A DNA stretch of 35,218 nucleotides from Candidatus Flemingiibacterium merdigallinarum (GCA_904386005.1 CAJFKR010000019.1:1-35218), one strand, 5' to 3'; positions 15,816 to 24,688 are shown, counted from the stretch's first letter. Notes: generated by a model from the sequence alone, not told the origin. Translations and numbers: made by a program.

Positions 15816-18080
15816 ATGAATTTCGATTTTCAGTCATTGAAGCCGAAGATACAAGCCGAATTCGACGAGGTGGTCGCCGGATACCCGGGCGATACGAGTG
15901 AAATCCGCGCGCGTATGCGCAATTGTAACGGCGACGCGCTCGACAAGAAGTTAGCAGTGATCGAAGCCGCCGCCGAGCTGTGTCCGGTACACGTGTTCGG
16001 CTATTTCCCATTCGCGATGGAAATCGACGCCGGATACCGCCGCGACGCTGCGTATATGGGCGTCGGCGCGTATGTGCGTCAGGAGTGCGGAGTCGATTTT
16101 ACGCCATTGAACGAGCTGCGCCGCGAGCTCGCCGAGCACCAGCTCGGTCAGTTCAACGACTACTACGACAGCTGTCACCGCATGGTCGACTACGACCTCT
16201 TGCTGTCGCGCGGCTACAAGGGCGTATACGAGGACTGCGAACGGCGAAACAGCGTCGTTTCCGATAATGGAGACGAGACCGACCTAAAGAAAAAACGCTT
16301 CCGCGAGGCGGTGATGCGCGCCTGCCTTGCCGTAAAGCATATCGGCGAACGTATACGCAGGCTCGCCCAAGACAAGCTGCAAGCTCTCGCGCCCGACTGC
16401 GACGAGGTCATAAGACACAACCTCAAGCGCGTCGCCGAGTCGGCGAACACTCCGTGGGAGCCGCCGAAAACGATGTTCGACGCGCTGAACTCGATGTTAT
16501 GCTGCATATTATGGACGTCGGTGCTCGACGGAATGTCTATGAACACGCTCGGCTGGGTCGACCGGCTGATATATCCGTTCTACCGGCGGGATATCGAGTT
16601 GGGGCGGCTCAATGAGGACGAAGCCGTGTATCTGCTGCGCTGCTTTCTCTACAAGACCGACGCGCACTCGGCGTACTCGCCCGAGCGCATGGGCTTCGAC
16701 AGCGGCGTGACCGTCATGATCGGCGGCTGCTATCCGGACGGTCGACCGCTGTACAATCACGTCACCGACATGATAATCGACGCGTATCTTGACAACAACT
16801 TCATCAACCCGAAGCTGAACGCGCGCGCGTCGGATGAAAGCGATCCCGCGTATATACATAGGCTTGCCGAGCTGATTCTGTCGGGCAACAACAATATCAT
16901 CGCCGAAAACGACGACCACATCATACCGATGTTTGTGCGCATGGGCGTGGATATCGCCGACGCGCGGCGATATATCGGCGGCGGCTGTCAGGAGGTTGTA
17001 ACTCCTAACCATATGCACCACCGCGCGTTCGTCTATCTGAATCTGCCGAAGGTGCTGCTCGACACGCTCGAGCTGACAGACAACAATAATGAGCCTGCTT
17101 CCGCTGCTCGCAATCCGGCAGACGACAAATCAAGCCGGACTGCCAACACGGCGCGGGATATCGGCGTCTATAAATATGGGCGGTTCGACTGCGGCAGCTT
17201 TGACCGGCTGTACGAATCCTTCCTCTTGAATCTGCGGTCGTACATACGGACGCTCGCCGAGAGCTTTCACCCGTATGAGCGGCTGCACAGCAGTATTTCC
17301 CCCGAGCCGCTGCTGTCCGCGCTCGTAGGCGACTGCGTCGAGAGGGGACTTGACGTCACCGAGAACGGCGCGAGGTACAATCACAACACCTTGTCGCTTG
17401 TCGGCTTCGGCACGCTCTGCGACAGTCTGCTCGCGTTACGCCGCGCGTACAGCGACGGCAGAGTCGACGAGCTGCTCGCGGCGATGCGGTCGAACTTTGA
17501 CGGCTGCGACAAGCTCCGCGCCGAGCTGCTGCACAGCGGCGACCGGTTCGGACACTCGACAGACGCCGACGAGTTCGCGCGCGAGCTCGCCGACAGGCTC
17601 GCGAGTGTGTCGCGGGGTATATACACATCTGCCGGCGTCGAGTGGCGCACGTCGCTGTTCGCGTACTACCTGTTCAAGAATCTGGGCGAGGTCACCGGAG
17701 CTACTCCGGATGGACGGCGCGCGCACGAGCCCCTCTCGCGCGGCATGAACATGGCGTCGCTCGGCGAGCTGACGCGGATGGCGCTGTCGCTTGCGAAGAT
17801 ATGCGGCGCGGAGTTTGACGACGTGGGCGTGTTCGATCTGACATTGCCGCTGTCGCACGGCGACGAATATGTCGACGCGGTCGCGAAATACATCACCGCC
17901 TGCGTGAAGCTGAACATTCCGGTCCTGCAGCCGAGCTCGGTCGACCGCGAAAAGCTGATAGAGGAGCGCAGCCACAAGGGCACGCACCCCGAGATTGTCG
18001 TGCGCGTCTGCGGCTACAGCGCGGTGTTCGGGCTGTTAAGTGAGAGTATGCAGGACGAGATAATCGGGCGGGTAGAGTGA
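15816..18080 (+). CDS. Glycyl radical enzyme (pyruvate formate-lyase family), substrate unknown
   Basis: 754 residues. The thiyl cysteine lies in YIGGGCQEVV (about Cys391), the G-C-x-E form seen in dehydratase/lyase-type members rather than the Cys-Cys of true PFL. The radical glycine lies in VVRVCGYSAVF near the C-terminus (about Gly733), followed by the usual SMQDEIIGR. NTPWEPPKTMFDALNS and VTVMIGGCYPDGRPLYN also fit. A hydrophilic insertion, DNNNEPASAARNPADDKSS, lies at about 425-445. The enzyme must be activated by a radical SAM activase, but none is encoded nearby. ATG 15816 is preferred over ATG 15801 because GGAGG lies between them. The substrate cannot be deduced; calling it PFL would be unsafe. 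Confidence 0.88.
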   Translation: MNFDFQSLKPKIQAEFDEVVAGYPGDTSEIRARMRNCNGDALDKKLAVIEAAAELCPVHVFGYFPFAMEIDAGYRRDAAYMGVGAYVRQECGVDFTPLNELRRELAEHQLGQFNDYYDSCHRMVDYDLLLSRGYKGVYEDCERRNSVVSDNGDETDLKKKRFREAVMRACLAVKHIGERIRRLAQDKLQALAPDCDEVIRHNLKRVAESANTPWEPPKTMFDALNSMLCCILWTSVLDGMSMNTLGWVDRLIYPFYRRDIELGRLNEDEAVYLLRCFLYKTDAHSAYSPERMGFDSGVTVMIGGCYPDGRPLYNHVTDMIIDAYLDNNFINPKLNARASDESDPAYIHRLAELILSGNNNIIAENDDHIIPMFVRMGVDIADARRYIGGGCQEVVTPNHMHHRAFVYLNLPKVLLDTLELTDNNNEPASAARNPADDKSSRTANTARDIGVYKYGRFDCGSFDRLYESFLLNLRSYIRTLAESFHPYERLHSSISPEPLLSALVGDCVERGLDVTENGARYNHNTLSLVGFGTLCDSLLALRRAYSDGRVDELLAAMRSNFDGCDKLRAELLHSGDRFGHSTDADEFARELADRLASVSRGIYTSAGVEWRTSLFAYYLFKNLGEVTGATPDGRRAHEPLSRGMNMASLGELTRMALSLAKICGAEFDDVGVFDLTLPLSHGDEYVDAVAKYITACVKLNIPVLQPSSVDREKLIEERSHKGTHPEIVVRVCGYSAVFGLLSESMQDEIIGRVE

Positions 18081-18104
18081 ATTCTACGTGAATCGAATTA
18101 AGGC

Positions 18105-18151
18105 AAGGTCTTATTTGAAACAACAAAGTTTCATGTAAGACTTTGTTTTTT
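18105..18151 (+). terminator. Rho-independent terminator after the glycyl radical enzyme
   Basis: AAGGTCTTATTTGAAAC (18105-18121) pairs with GTTTCATGTAAGACTT (18128-18143) with one mismatch; TTGTTTTTT follows. Confidence 0.85.
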
Positions 18152-18253
18152 ATGATATCGTATATTAAAGATGTACGATTGTAATAATTGTACAAAAATC
18201 GAATCAGCTGTTTGTCTAATGTCACAAATGCTATTATTATCATGAGAAAACTG

Positions 18254-18282
18254 TTGACATTGTGCGTATTGCCATGTATAAT
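18254..18282 (+). promoter_or_regulatory. Promoter for the tandem surface-protein pair
   Basis: TTGACA (18254-18259), 17-bp spacer, TATAAT (18277-18282); the start codon follows about 20 nt later. Confidence 0.85.
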
Positions 18283-18301
18283 ATAGACAGAGGTGATACA
18301 A

Positions 18302-18865
18302 ATGCGCGTATTTATTGTAGCTGTGCTGATCGTAACCTGCATTTTCACCTGTGGCTGCACAGACCGACTTGTGATATATCCGTATCTCGCGCCCGACGGA
18401 TACGCGCCTGCGGACTGTACCGAATACACAAAGTACGAATATGAGCCGCTCGAGCTGATGAAGCCGCGTCTGCTCGCGCCGTATAGACTGTACGAATCGT
18501 TTTATTTCAAGCTGTGGCTCGAATATGACGGTGTGGTCGAGGTGTCGTGCGAAGATGCGTTTTGTGTGATTCAGGGCGCGGACACGGTGATTTGTTATGA
18601 TATATGGCTGAATGGCGGCGGTCAGCTCGAATTCCGACCTCGCGGGGCGGGGGCGATGATATTGCCTGACGGACATTTCAATTTCGATCTGGTCGAAGCC
18701 GGCTATGAGAGCTACATCACGCTGAAGGCCTATCCGCATGATTCGCGGTCGGACAGTCCGGATGTCACCGCGGTGCTGAAGCTGACAAAGCTGCGCGATC
18801 CGGCGAAGGAGGACGAAATGGCGATGTCAGCATATTTTACAATCGAGCTGATTTCATATGAGTGA
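18302..18865 (+). CDS. Putative lipoprotein, paralogue of the next gene
   Basis: 187 residues, function not recognised. The N-terminus (MRVFIVAVLIVTCIFTCGC) is a signal peptide with a plausible lipobox at Cys17 or Cys19. The rest looks like a small beta-rich extracytoplasmic domain with alternating hydrophobic residues. It shares a layout with the downstream protein: an LxFxxDGxxEV-type strand, a PDGxF/Y turn, VTAxLxLTxL, then (A/G)Y(F/Y)xIELISYE at the end. AGAGGTG is 6 nt before ATG 18302, better than the upstream GTG at 18293. The short gap to the next gene and the shared promoter suggest an operon. Confidence 0.75.
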   Translation: MRVFIVAVLIVTCIFTCGCTDRLVIYPYLAPDGYAPADCTEYTKYEYEPLELMKPRLLAPYRLYESFYFKLWLEYDGVVEVSCEDAFCVIQGADTVICYDIWLNGGGQLEFRPRGAGAMILPDGHFNFDLVEAGYESYITLKAYPHDSRSDSPDVTAVLKLTKLRDPAKEDEMAMSAYFTIELISYE

Positions 18866-18888
18866 ATGGAGTTCTGACCGGAGGTAGT

Positions 18889-19584
18889 ATGAAAACGAAG
18901 CTAATCATCACCCTTGCCGTGCTTGGCTTCGCCGCGCTGATTGGTATTCGAATCGCGACATATCAGCCGGAGGATGAAGTCGACATCGAGGACGCGCTCG
19001 CGATTTCGGCGTATGTATATGATGATACCGCGACGCCTGATAAGCTCGTGGGTGTAGATAGTCCGCCGATGAGCTTAACGCAGCTTGAACTCGGTGTGAG
19101 ACGTTATACGGCTTTTGTCGATGAAATGGAAAATATCAACCTGCGGTTCGATTTCGACGGCGGTACAATCGAGGTCGCGAGCGAAGCCTGCGACGTGCAG
19201 CTCACCACCGGCGACGAGAAGCGCCCGTGGGATTACGAGGGCGGCTATTGGGAGCGTCAGCGCGGAGCGAAGCTGAACGTGCCGGACGGCGGCTACATTG
19301 CAATCAATCCGATATCGTCCGGACGCGGATTCCTCGGATTCGACTACGGCGACCCCGACTGGGACATGAGCGAAAACTACGCCGGACGCGAGCATATACT
19401 CGTCGTCCGCGCGTACAGGCTCGACGACCAGCTGTCGCCGCTCGTCACCGCCGAGATAAGACTGACGCAGCTCGGATATCCGGATTCGCCGGATGAGATA
19501 ATGACCGGATATTACGCAATCGAGCTGATTTCGTATGAATACAGCGATGTATATAAGCTGATGGATGAAGAAAAGCCTTCCTGA
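18889..19584 (+). CDS. Membrane-anchored or secreted protein, paralogue of the upstream lipoprotein
   Basis: 231 residues, function not recognised. The N-terminal hydrophobic segment (KTKLIITLAVLGFAALIGI) is a signal peptide or anchor but lacks a lipobox cysteine. The C-terminal half repeats the pattern of the preceding protein: VPDGGYIAI, VTAEIRLTQLGYP and GYYAIELISYE. It also has a 44-residue-longer middle region and a charged tail. ATG 18889 is chosen because GGAGGT (18880-18885) is just upstream, though the spacing is short. The pair arose by duplication and divergence and probably acts at the cell envelope. Confidence 0.72.
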   Translation: MKTKLIITLAVLGFAALIGIRIATYQPEDEVDIEDALAISAYVYDDTATPDKLVGVDSPPMSLTQLELGVRRYTAFVDEMENINLRFDFDGGTIEVASEACDVQLTTGDEKRPWDYEGGYWERQRGAKLNVPDGGYIAINPISSGRGFLGFDYGDPDWDMSENYAGREHILVVRAYRLDDQLSPLVTAEIRLTQLGYPDSPDEIMTGYYAIELISYEYSDVYKLMDEEKPS

Positions 19585-19617
19585 TACCTTGATATCAGGA
19601 AGGCAATTTTATATTAT
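19575..19617. terminator. Terminator between convergent genes
   Basis: Perfect 12-bp stem GCCTTCCTGATA/TATCAGGAAGGC (19575-19586 with 19593-19604), then AATTTTATATTATTTT. The left arm contains the stop codon of the surface protein. The symmetric stem may also serve the convergent pckG transcript. Confidence 0.85.
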
Positions 19618-19665
19618 TTTATCGAGATGATTTAACCGATATTCGCTTGCCCTCGGGACCTTCGC

Positions 19666-21447
19666 TTACGCGAGTCTGCCCTTGAGCTCGCCGAGCTCCT
19701 CGTAGAGTTCCTTCGGTACACGGTCGCCGACCTGCTTGTAGAACTCCTCGATTCCGGCAACTTCTTCGCGCCAGAGATCCTTGTCGACATTCAAGAGACC
19801 CTTGAGGGTATCGATCGACAGGTCAAGACCGGTGAGGTCGATGTCTTCAGGCTTCGGAACATAGCCGATAGGAGTTTCGACTGCGTCTACCTTGCCCTCG
19901 CAGCGTGCGAGAATCCACATCAGGACACGCATATTGTCGCCGAATCCCGGCCAGATGAAGTGACCTTCGTCGTCGGTTCTGAACCAGTTGACGTTGAATA
20001 TCAGCGGCTTGTTCGGGATCTTCTTGCCCATTTCGAGCCAGTGTGCGAAGTAATCGCCCATGTCGTAGCCTGCGAACGGACGCATAGCCATCGGGTCGCG
20101 TCTTACGACGCCGACTGCGCCGGTAGCTGCCGCGGTGGTCTCGGAAGCCATTATCGAGCCGACGAACGTGCCGTGCTGCCAGCTTCTCGACTGATATACC
20201 AGCGGAGCGGTCTTTGCGCGTCTGCCGCCGAATACGATAGCCGTTACCGGTACGCCCTGAGGATTGTCGAATTCCTTAGATACGCACGGGCAGTTCTTTG
20301 CCGGAGCGGTGAAGCGGCTGTTCGGGTTAGCGCCGCAGGTCGACTTATCCTTCTTGTCATACTTTCTGTAGTCCCACTTGTTGCCTCTCCAGTCGATTGC
20401 GTCGTGAGGAGGATTGTCGTCGAGACCCTCCCACCAAACGGTGTTGTTCTCGAGGTTGTGGCAGACGTTCGTGAAAATAGTGTCGCTCTTGGTCGTAGCG
20501 AGAGCGTTGGGGTTGGACTTTTCGTTTGTGCCGGGAGCGACGCCGAAGAAGCCGTTCTCGGGGTTGACCGCCCAGAGTCTGCCGTCGTCGCCGACGCGCA
20601 GCCACGCGATATCGTCGCCTACGCACCATACCTTGTAGCCCTTGGACTTGTAAACTTCCGGCGGAATGAGCATTGCGAGGTTGGTCTTTCCGCAAGCGGA
20701 CGGGAACGCGGCGGTGATGTATTTGATATCTCCGTCGGGATTCTCGATTCCGAGAATGAGCATATGCTCAGCCATCCAGCCCTCTTTCTTGCCGAGGTAG
20801 GACGCGATGCGGAGCGCGAAGCACTTCTTACCGAGCAGAACGTTTCCGCCGTAGCCCGAGTTTACCGACCAGATCGTGTTGTCCTCGGGGAAGTGTACGA
20901 TATAACGGTTGTTTTCATCGAGCTGTGCTTTCGAGTGCAGACCCTTGATAAAGTTGTCGCTGTCGCCGATAGCGTCGAGCACGTTGAGACCAACGCGGGT
21001 CATGATGCACATATTGAGAACGACGTAAATAGAGTCGGTCAGCTCAATGCCGTATTTTGCGAACGGCGAGCCGACTACAGACATCGAATAAGGGATGATA
21101 TACATCGTTCTGCCGGTCATAGAGCCGGTGAACAGCTTTGTAAGCTTAGCATAGCATTCCTTAGGATCCATCCAGTTGTTGATGTTTCCGGCGTCTTCTT
21201 TTTTCGAGGTGCAGATGAAGGTTCTGTCCTCAACGCGGGCGACATCGTTGACCGCGGTTCTGTGCAGGTAGCAGTTCGGGAGCAGCTCCTGATTCAGCTT
21301 GAACATTTCGCCGGTCGAGCAGGCTTCCTCGCGCAGAGCTTCGATCTGCTCGTTTGTGCCGTCAATCAGAACGATTTTATCCGGCTTGGTCATTGCTGCC
21401 ATTTCGTCGATCCATGCGGATACGCACTTATTTTTGATCAATGCCAT
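19666..21447 (-). CDS. pckG: Phosphoenolpyruvate carboxykinase (GTP)
   Basis: Interconverts oxaloacetate + GTP and PEP + CO2 + GDP. In anaerobes it often runs in the CO2-fixing direction. The 593-residue protein has the GTP-class features: FPSACGKTNLAM with the reactive loop cysteine (Cys252), FGGRRAKTAPLVYQ, the PGFGDNMRVLMWI C-terminal lid region and the WFRTDDEGHFIWP block. The length is right for the GTP enzyme (about 600) and not the ATP enzyme (about 530). AGGAGA lies 6 nt before the ATG. It has its own promoter and a stem (GGCGG/CCGCC) in the leader. Confidence 0.97.
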   Translation of the reverse strand: MALIKNKCVSAWIDEMAAMTKPDKIVLIDGTNEQIEALREEACSTGEMFKLNQELLPNCYLHRTAVNDVARVEDRTFICTSKKEDAGNINNWMDPKECYAKLTKLFTGSMTGRTMYIIPYSMSVVGSPFAKYGIELTDSIYVVLNMCIMTRVGLNVLDAIGDSDNFIKGLHSKAQLDENNRYIVHFPEDNTIWSVNSGYGGNVLLGKKCFALRIASYLGKKEGWMAEHMLILGIENPDGDIKYITAAFPSACGKTNLAMLIPPEVYKSKGYKVWCVGDDIAWLRVGDDGRLWAVNPENGFFGVAPGTNEKSNPNALATTKSDTIFTNVCHNLENNTVWWEGLDDNPPHDAIDWRGNKWDYRKYDKKDKSTCGANPNSRFTAPAKNCPCVSKEFDNPQGVPVTAIVFGGRRAKTAPLVYQSRSWQHGTFVGSIMASETTAAATGAVGVVRRDPMAMRPFAGYDMGDYFAHWLEMGKKIPNKPLIFNVNWFRTDDEGHFIWPGFGDNMRVLMWILARCEGKVDAVETPIGYVPKPEDIDLTGLDLSIDTLKGLLNVDKDLWREEVAGIEEFYKQVGDRVPKELYEELGELKGRLA

Positions 21448-21521
21448 GATGTTCTCCTATCTATAATAATAATAAAATTTTGAACGTTATCAAGGCGGTT
21501 TACCATTTCTCCGCCATTATA

Positions 21522-21550
21522 ATTATACCATATTATTTGAATTTTGGCAA
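21522..21550 (-). promoter_or_regulatory. Promoter for pckG
   Basis: On the minus strand TTGCCA (21545-21550), 17-bp spacer, TATAAT (21522-21527). The rest of the gap up to the end of ksgA (21551-21727) is AT-rich with no gene or clear terminator that I can define. Confidence 0.8.
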
Positions 21551-21727
21551 GCGTATTTTTTCATTTTTCGCGGTTTTTACACTTTATTAATATATTTGTC
21601 TGCAAGATTGAATATACACACTTGCATTTTAGTATATTAATGCGCAGAATTTCTGAACGTGTTTCAGCGCTGCATAAATCCATTATATCAGATAAATATT
21701 ACACGCTACACCTATAAGTGTTAACAA

Positions 21728-22621
21728 TTATTTATTTTCACTTTTCTCTGCTTTAATGGCGGTAAAATAATCGGCGATTCGCGCGAAATCGGCGCAGGAC
21801 AATGCCTCGCCGCGCACTGATGGCTCGTATCCGCTGGATCTGATCGCGTCGTTAACAATATCTCGACCGAGTGCGGAGTATTCGGTCAAGAGCGAATTCG
21901 ACAGGGTTTTCCGTCGCTGTGCGAACGCACCGCGTATCACGCGGAACAGCTCATTTGAATCGGCGACGCTGATTTCCGGAGTTTTATACAAGTTGAGCCG
22001 GACTACCGCCGAATCGACCTTAGGCGCGGGAACAAAGCAGCCAGATGAAACGGTGAAAAGCCGTTCGCATCTGCCGTAATACGCGAGTACCGCTGTAATC
22101 GCGCCATAATCGGGCGTTCCGGGCGCGGCGCAGAGCCGCGACGCGACTTCTTTCTGCACCATAACAGTTATTGACTCAAAGCTGATGCCCGATTCAATGA
22201 GCTTCATCAATATCGGAGTCGTTATATAATAAGGAAGATTTGCCGCGACTGACAGCTTGAATTCACTGCCGAATTCAGTTTCGCGAAGCTCGGCAAGGTC
22301 GGTTTTCATCACATCCTGATTGATTATTTTGACATTGTTAAAATTTGCGAGTGTTTCGCCGAGTATCGGGATAAGGCTTTCGTCAATTTCGAGCGCGACG
22401 ACTTTGTCGGCGCGCTCGGCGAGCGGCTGAGTCAAGGTACCGATGCCCGGTCCGATTTCGAGTATGCCGCGCGCCCCCTCCGGCATACCGGAGACCGCGG
22501 CGTCGGCAATCCGCTCTGGTATCGTCGGGGAGATGAGGAAGTTCTGACCGTATTTCTTCTTAAATGTGACCGAGTGTCGGTCCATCAATGATTTTATTTC
22601 TGATAAATCTGTCAATTTCAT
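21728..22621 (-). CDS. ksgA: 16S rRNA dimethyladenosine transferase (RsmA/KsgA)
   Basis: 297 residues. It dimethylates two adjacent adenines in helix 45 of 16S rRNA late in 30S assembly. The opening FKKKYGQNFLIS is the KsgA signature, ILEIGPGIGTLT is the SAM-binding motif, AANLPYYITTPIL holds the NLPY catalytic block and FAQRRKTLSNSL the C-terminal signature. ATG 22621 (MKLTDLSEI) follows AGAGGT; a longer upstream reading is only the untranslated leader. Its promoter faces the tRNA-Thr promoter (see those entries). Confidence 0.96.
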   Translation of the reverse strand: MKLTDLSEIKSLMDRHSVTFKKKYGQNFLISPTIPERIADAAVSGMPEGARGILEIGPGIGTLTQPLAERADKVVALEIDESLIPILGETLANFNNVKIINQDVMKTDLAELRETEFGSEFKLSVAANLPYYITTPILMKLIESGISFESITVMVQKEVASRLCAAPGTPDYGAITAVLAYYGRCERLFTVSSGCFVPAPKVDSAVVRLNLYKTPEISVADSNELFRVIRGAFAQRRKTLSNSLLTEYSALGRDIVNDAIRSSGYEPSVRGEALSCADFARIADYFTAIKAEKSENK

Positions 22622-22632
22622 TGAAATACCTC

Positions 22633-22661
22633 TTGACAAATGGATTCGGATGTAGTATAAT
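22633..22661 (+). promoter_or_regulatory. Promoter for tRNA-Thr
   Basis: TTGACA (22633-22638), 17-bp spacer, TATAAT (22656-22661). The predicted start is near 22668. Confidence 0.85.
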
Positions 22662-22676
22662 ATTATCGTTGCATTT

Positions 22677-22705
22677 ATTATATCACATCTGGTTTTGATT
22701 TGCAA
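22677..22705 (-). promoter_or_regulatory. Promoter for ksgA
   Basis: On the minus strand TTGCAA (22700-22705), 17-bp spacer with TGTGA, TATAAT (22677-22682). The predicted start is near 22670, almost the same base pair as the opposing tRNA promoter start. Confidence 0.8.
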
Positions 22706-22722
22706 CCTAAAAATTAACTTAC

Positions 22723-22797
22723 GCTGGTGTAGCACAGTGGTAGTGCAGCTGATTCGTAATCAGCAGGTCGAGGGTTCAATCCCCTCCACCAGCTCCA
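22723..22797 (+). tRNA. tRNA-Thr (anticodon CGT)
   Basis: A full cloverleaf can be drawn: acceptor GCTGGTG/CACCAGC, D stem GCAC/GTGC, anticodon stem GCTGA/TCAGC with loop TTCGTAA, five-base variable loop AGGTC, T stem GAGGG/CCCTC with loop TTCAATC. The anticodon CGT reads the threonine codon ACG. The discriminator T and an encoded CCA end the gene. Confidence 0.96.
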
Positions 22798-22806
22798 ATG
22801 AGAAAT

Positions 22807-22836
22807 ACCGCCCATCACAACGATGAGCGGTTTTTT
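22807..22836 (+). terminator. Terminator after tRNA-Thr
   Basis: ACCGC-C-CATC pairs with GATG-A-GCGGT (one mismatch, loop ACAAC), then six T residues. Confidence 0.88.
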
Positions 22837-22906
22837 CCTGTGTATGCGGATGTGTGTTCACCTGGTACGATATGTCGGTCTGCCATGTATAATTTTATTA
22901 TATGTA

Positions 22907-22935
22907 TTGATTTTATTGCGGCTTCGTGGTATAAT
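22907..22935 (+). promoter_or_regulatory. Promoter for the MBL-fold gene
   Basis: TTGATT (22907-22912), 17-bp spacer, TATAAT (22930-22935). The leader to the start codon is about 105 nt. Confidence 0.7.
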
Positions 22936-23046
22936 TATTACATATGGTTTTGCGTTTCATCGCCACATAAATATAATGTCAATATTATACAATTAATGTT
23001 GAATATTGCATTCGGTAGGAAATTGATAAGCGTGAGGTGAATCCGA

Positions 23047-23874
23047 ATGAAGATCGTCTGTCTTTGTGAAAACACCGCATATGCTCCGCAGTTCAGGGCG
23101 GAACACGGATTGTCGCTGTATATTGAGACGAATGGATACAAGCTGCTTTTCGACACCGGACAGTCTGATTTGTTTATCTCTAATGCCGAACGGCTGGGAA
23201 TCAGGCTCGACGAGGTCGACTTCGCAGTGATTTCTCATGGTCACTACGACCACGGCGGCGGAATCCGCGGCTTTATGGAAATCAATTCAAACGCGAAAAT
23301 ATATCTGTCACGGCACGCGTTCGACCCGCATTACAACGCCGACGGGAAGTATATCGGTCTTGACCGGTCATTGATTTGCGATGAACGGGTTTGCTTTGTC
23401 GACGATGCAATGAATCTGTCCGATAATCTCGGACTTTATTCCTGCAACGGCAGACCGCGGGTGGTCGATATCGACAGTGCGGGGCTTACAGTCGCGAAAG
23501 TTACGTCAAATACGGTCACCGAACAGACAGCCGAACCGAATATAGAAAAACACCCCGACGATTTCCGTCATGAGATATACCTGCGGGTGTACGAAAACGG
23601 CAGGAGCTTTTTGTTCAGCGGCTGTTCGCACAAGGGAATACTGAACATAGTCGAATGGTTCAGACCCGACCTGCTTATTGGCGGCTTCCACTTTATGAAG
23701 CTGTCGACGAGCTCCGACCACGACCGGCTGATAAGCGCGGCAGAGCGGTTGAAGCAATATGACACTGTATATTACACCTGTCACTGCACCGGGGGCGAGC
23801 AGTATTCGCTTCTTGCGACATACATGGGCAATAAGCTGCACTATCTCGCGTCGGGACAGACACTTATGCTCTGA
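23047..23874 (+). CDS. Metallo-beta-lactamase-fold hydrolase
   Basis: 275 residues. The metal-binding ISHGHYDHGGG (HxHxDH) follows LLFDTGQSDLF. Later metal ligands are likely in FSGCSHKGI and in YTCHCTGG. The order and spacing fit the subgroup annotated as 7,8-dihydropterin-6-methyl-4-(beta-D-ribofuranosyl)aminobenzene-5'-phosphate synthase-like, common in anaerobes. The real substrate of the bacterial members is unknown. GTGAGGTGA precedes the ATG at good spacing. The next gene starts 130 bp downstream with no clear terminator between. Confidence 0.88.
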   Translation: MKIVCLCENTAYAPQFRAEHGLSLYIETNGYKLLFDTGQSDLFISNAERLGIRLDEVDFAVISHGHYDHGGGIRGFMEINSNAKIYLSRHAFDPHYNADGKYIGLDRSLICDERVCFVDDAMNLSDNLGLYSCNGRPRVVDIDSAGLTVAKVTSNTVTEQTAEPNIEKHPDDFRHEIYLRVYENGRSFLFSGCSHKGILNIVEWFRPDLLIGGFHFMKLSTSSDHDRLISAAERLKQYDTVYYTCHCTGGEQYSLLATYMGNKLHYLASGQTLML

Positions 23875-24006
23875 CGACGTCGCAATATGAGACAATGATT
23901 AAAACACATATACGCGTCTTAATAAATACATAGCTGCGAGCGGAAGATATACCGGGGCTTGTTCCGAATCCGGTCGTTGGCAAAATATATACTTGGAGGG
24001 ATTAAT

Positions 24007-24525
24007 ATGAACGAGACAATAAAAGTGCTTACAACGCGCAAGAGTGCCAGAAGCTATCAGGATAGACATATTGACCGCGCGCTGCTCGACGAGATAGTCG
24101 CCGCCGGACTCAACGCACCGTCCGGCATGAACCGTCAGACGCCGCGATTCGTCGTCGTCACCGACGACGACACTGTGAAGCTGCTGTCGTCACTGAACGC
24201 CGCGGTCGCGGGTATGCAAAACGACCCGTTCTACGGCGCGAAGGACGTGATAATCGTGCTGTGTAAAAAAGAGGGCACGTATATTTACGACGGCAGCTTG
24301 GCTATGGGCAATCTATTGAACGCGGCGTGGTCGCTCGGAGTCGACTGCCGGTGGATACACCGCGCGAAGGAGGTTTTCGCGAGCGATGAGGGAAAGGCGC
24401 TGCTCAAAAAATGGGGGATTAACGACGAGGTCGAGGGTATCGGCTTCTGCATCCTCGGCTACGCCAACGACGACAAGCCGAAAACCGAAATCCTCCCCGG
24501 TCGGGTGTATTATGTGACCGAATGA
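24007..24525 (+). CDS. Nitroreductase-family FMN flavoprotein
   Basis: 172 residues, the compact form of the family. RKSARSYQ near the N-terminus and APSGMNRQTPRFVVV are the FMN phosphate- and ring-binding stretches. SLAMGNLLNAAWSLGVDCRWIHR and IGFCILGYANDDKP complete the pattern. It probably transfers electrons from NAD(P)H to a nitro, quinone or related acceptor; the natural substrate is unknown. GGAGGGA is directly upstream of ATG 24007, which decides this start over an upstream ATG at 23959. Confidence 0.9.
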   Translation: MNETIKVLTTRKSARSYQDRHIDRALLDEIVAAGLNAPSGMNRQTPRFVVVTDDDTVKLLSSLNAAVAGMQNDPFYGAKDVIIVLCKKEGTYIYDGSLAMGNLLNAAWSLGVDCRWIHRAKEVFASDEGKALLKKWGINDEVEGIGFCILGYANDDKPKTEILPGRVYYVTE

Positions 24526-24688
24526 CAAATTATCATTACATGATATAACGCTGACAGGTATTCGGTATAGTGCCGGCCGGTATTCAGCTTAATGGCAGCG
24601 AGCCGGAAGCTGAAACGGCGGATTCAGGGACAAGTGGGGTCAGAGACAAGTGGGGGCAGAGACTGGTTTGATTTGCGTGATATAACTG

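Noticed and set aside
18131..18739. Minus-strand open frame across the promoter of the surface-protein pair
   Set aside because: It crosses a terminator and a consensus promoter and lacks a plausible start context.
19960..21483. 507-codon open frame antisense to pckG
   Set aside because: No recognisable motif, and the PEP carboxykinase on the minus strand is complete with promoter and ribosome site.
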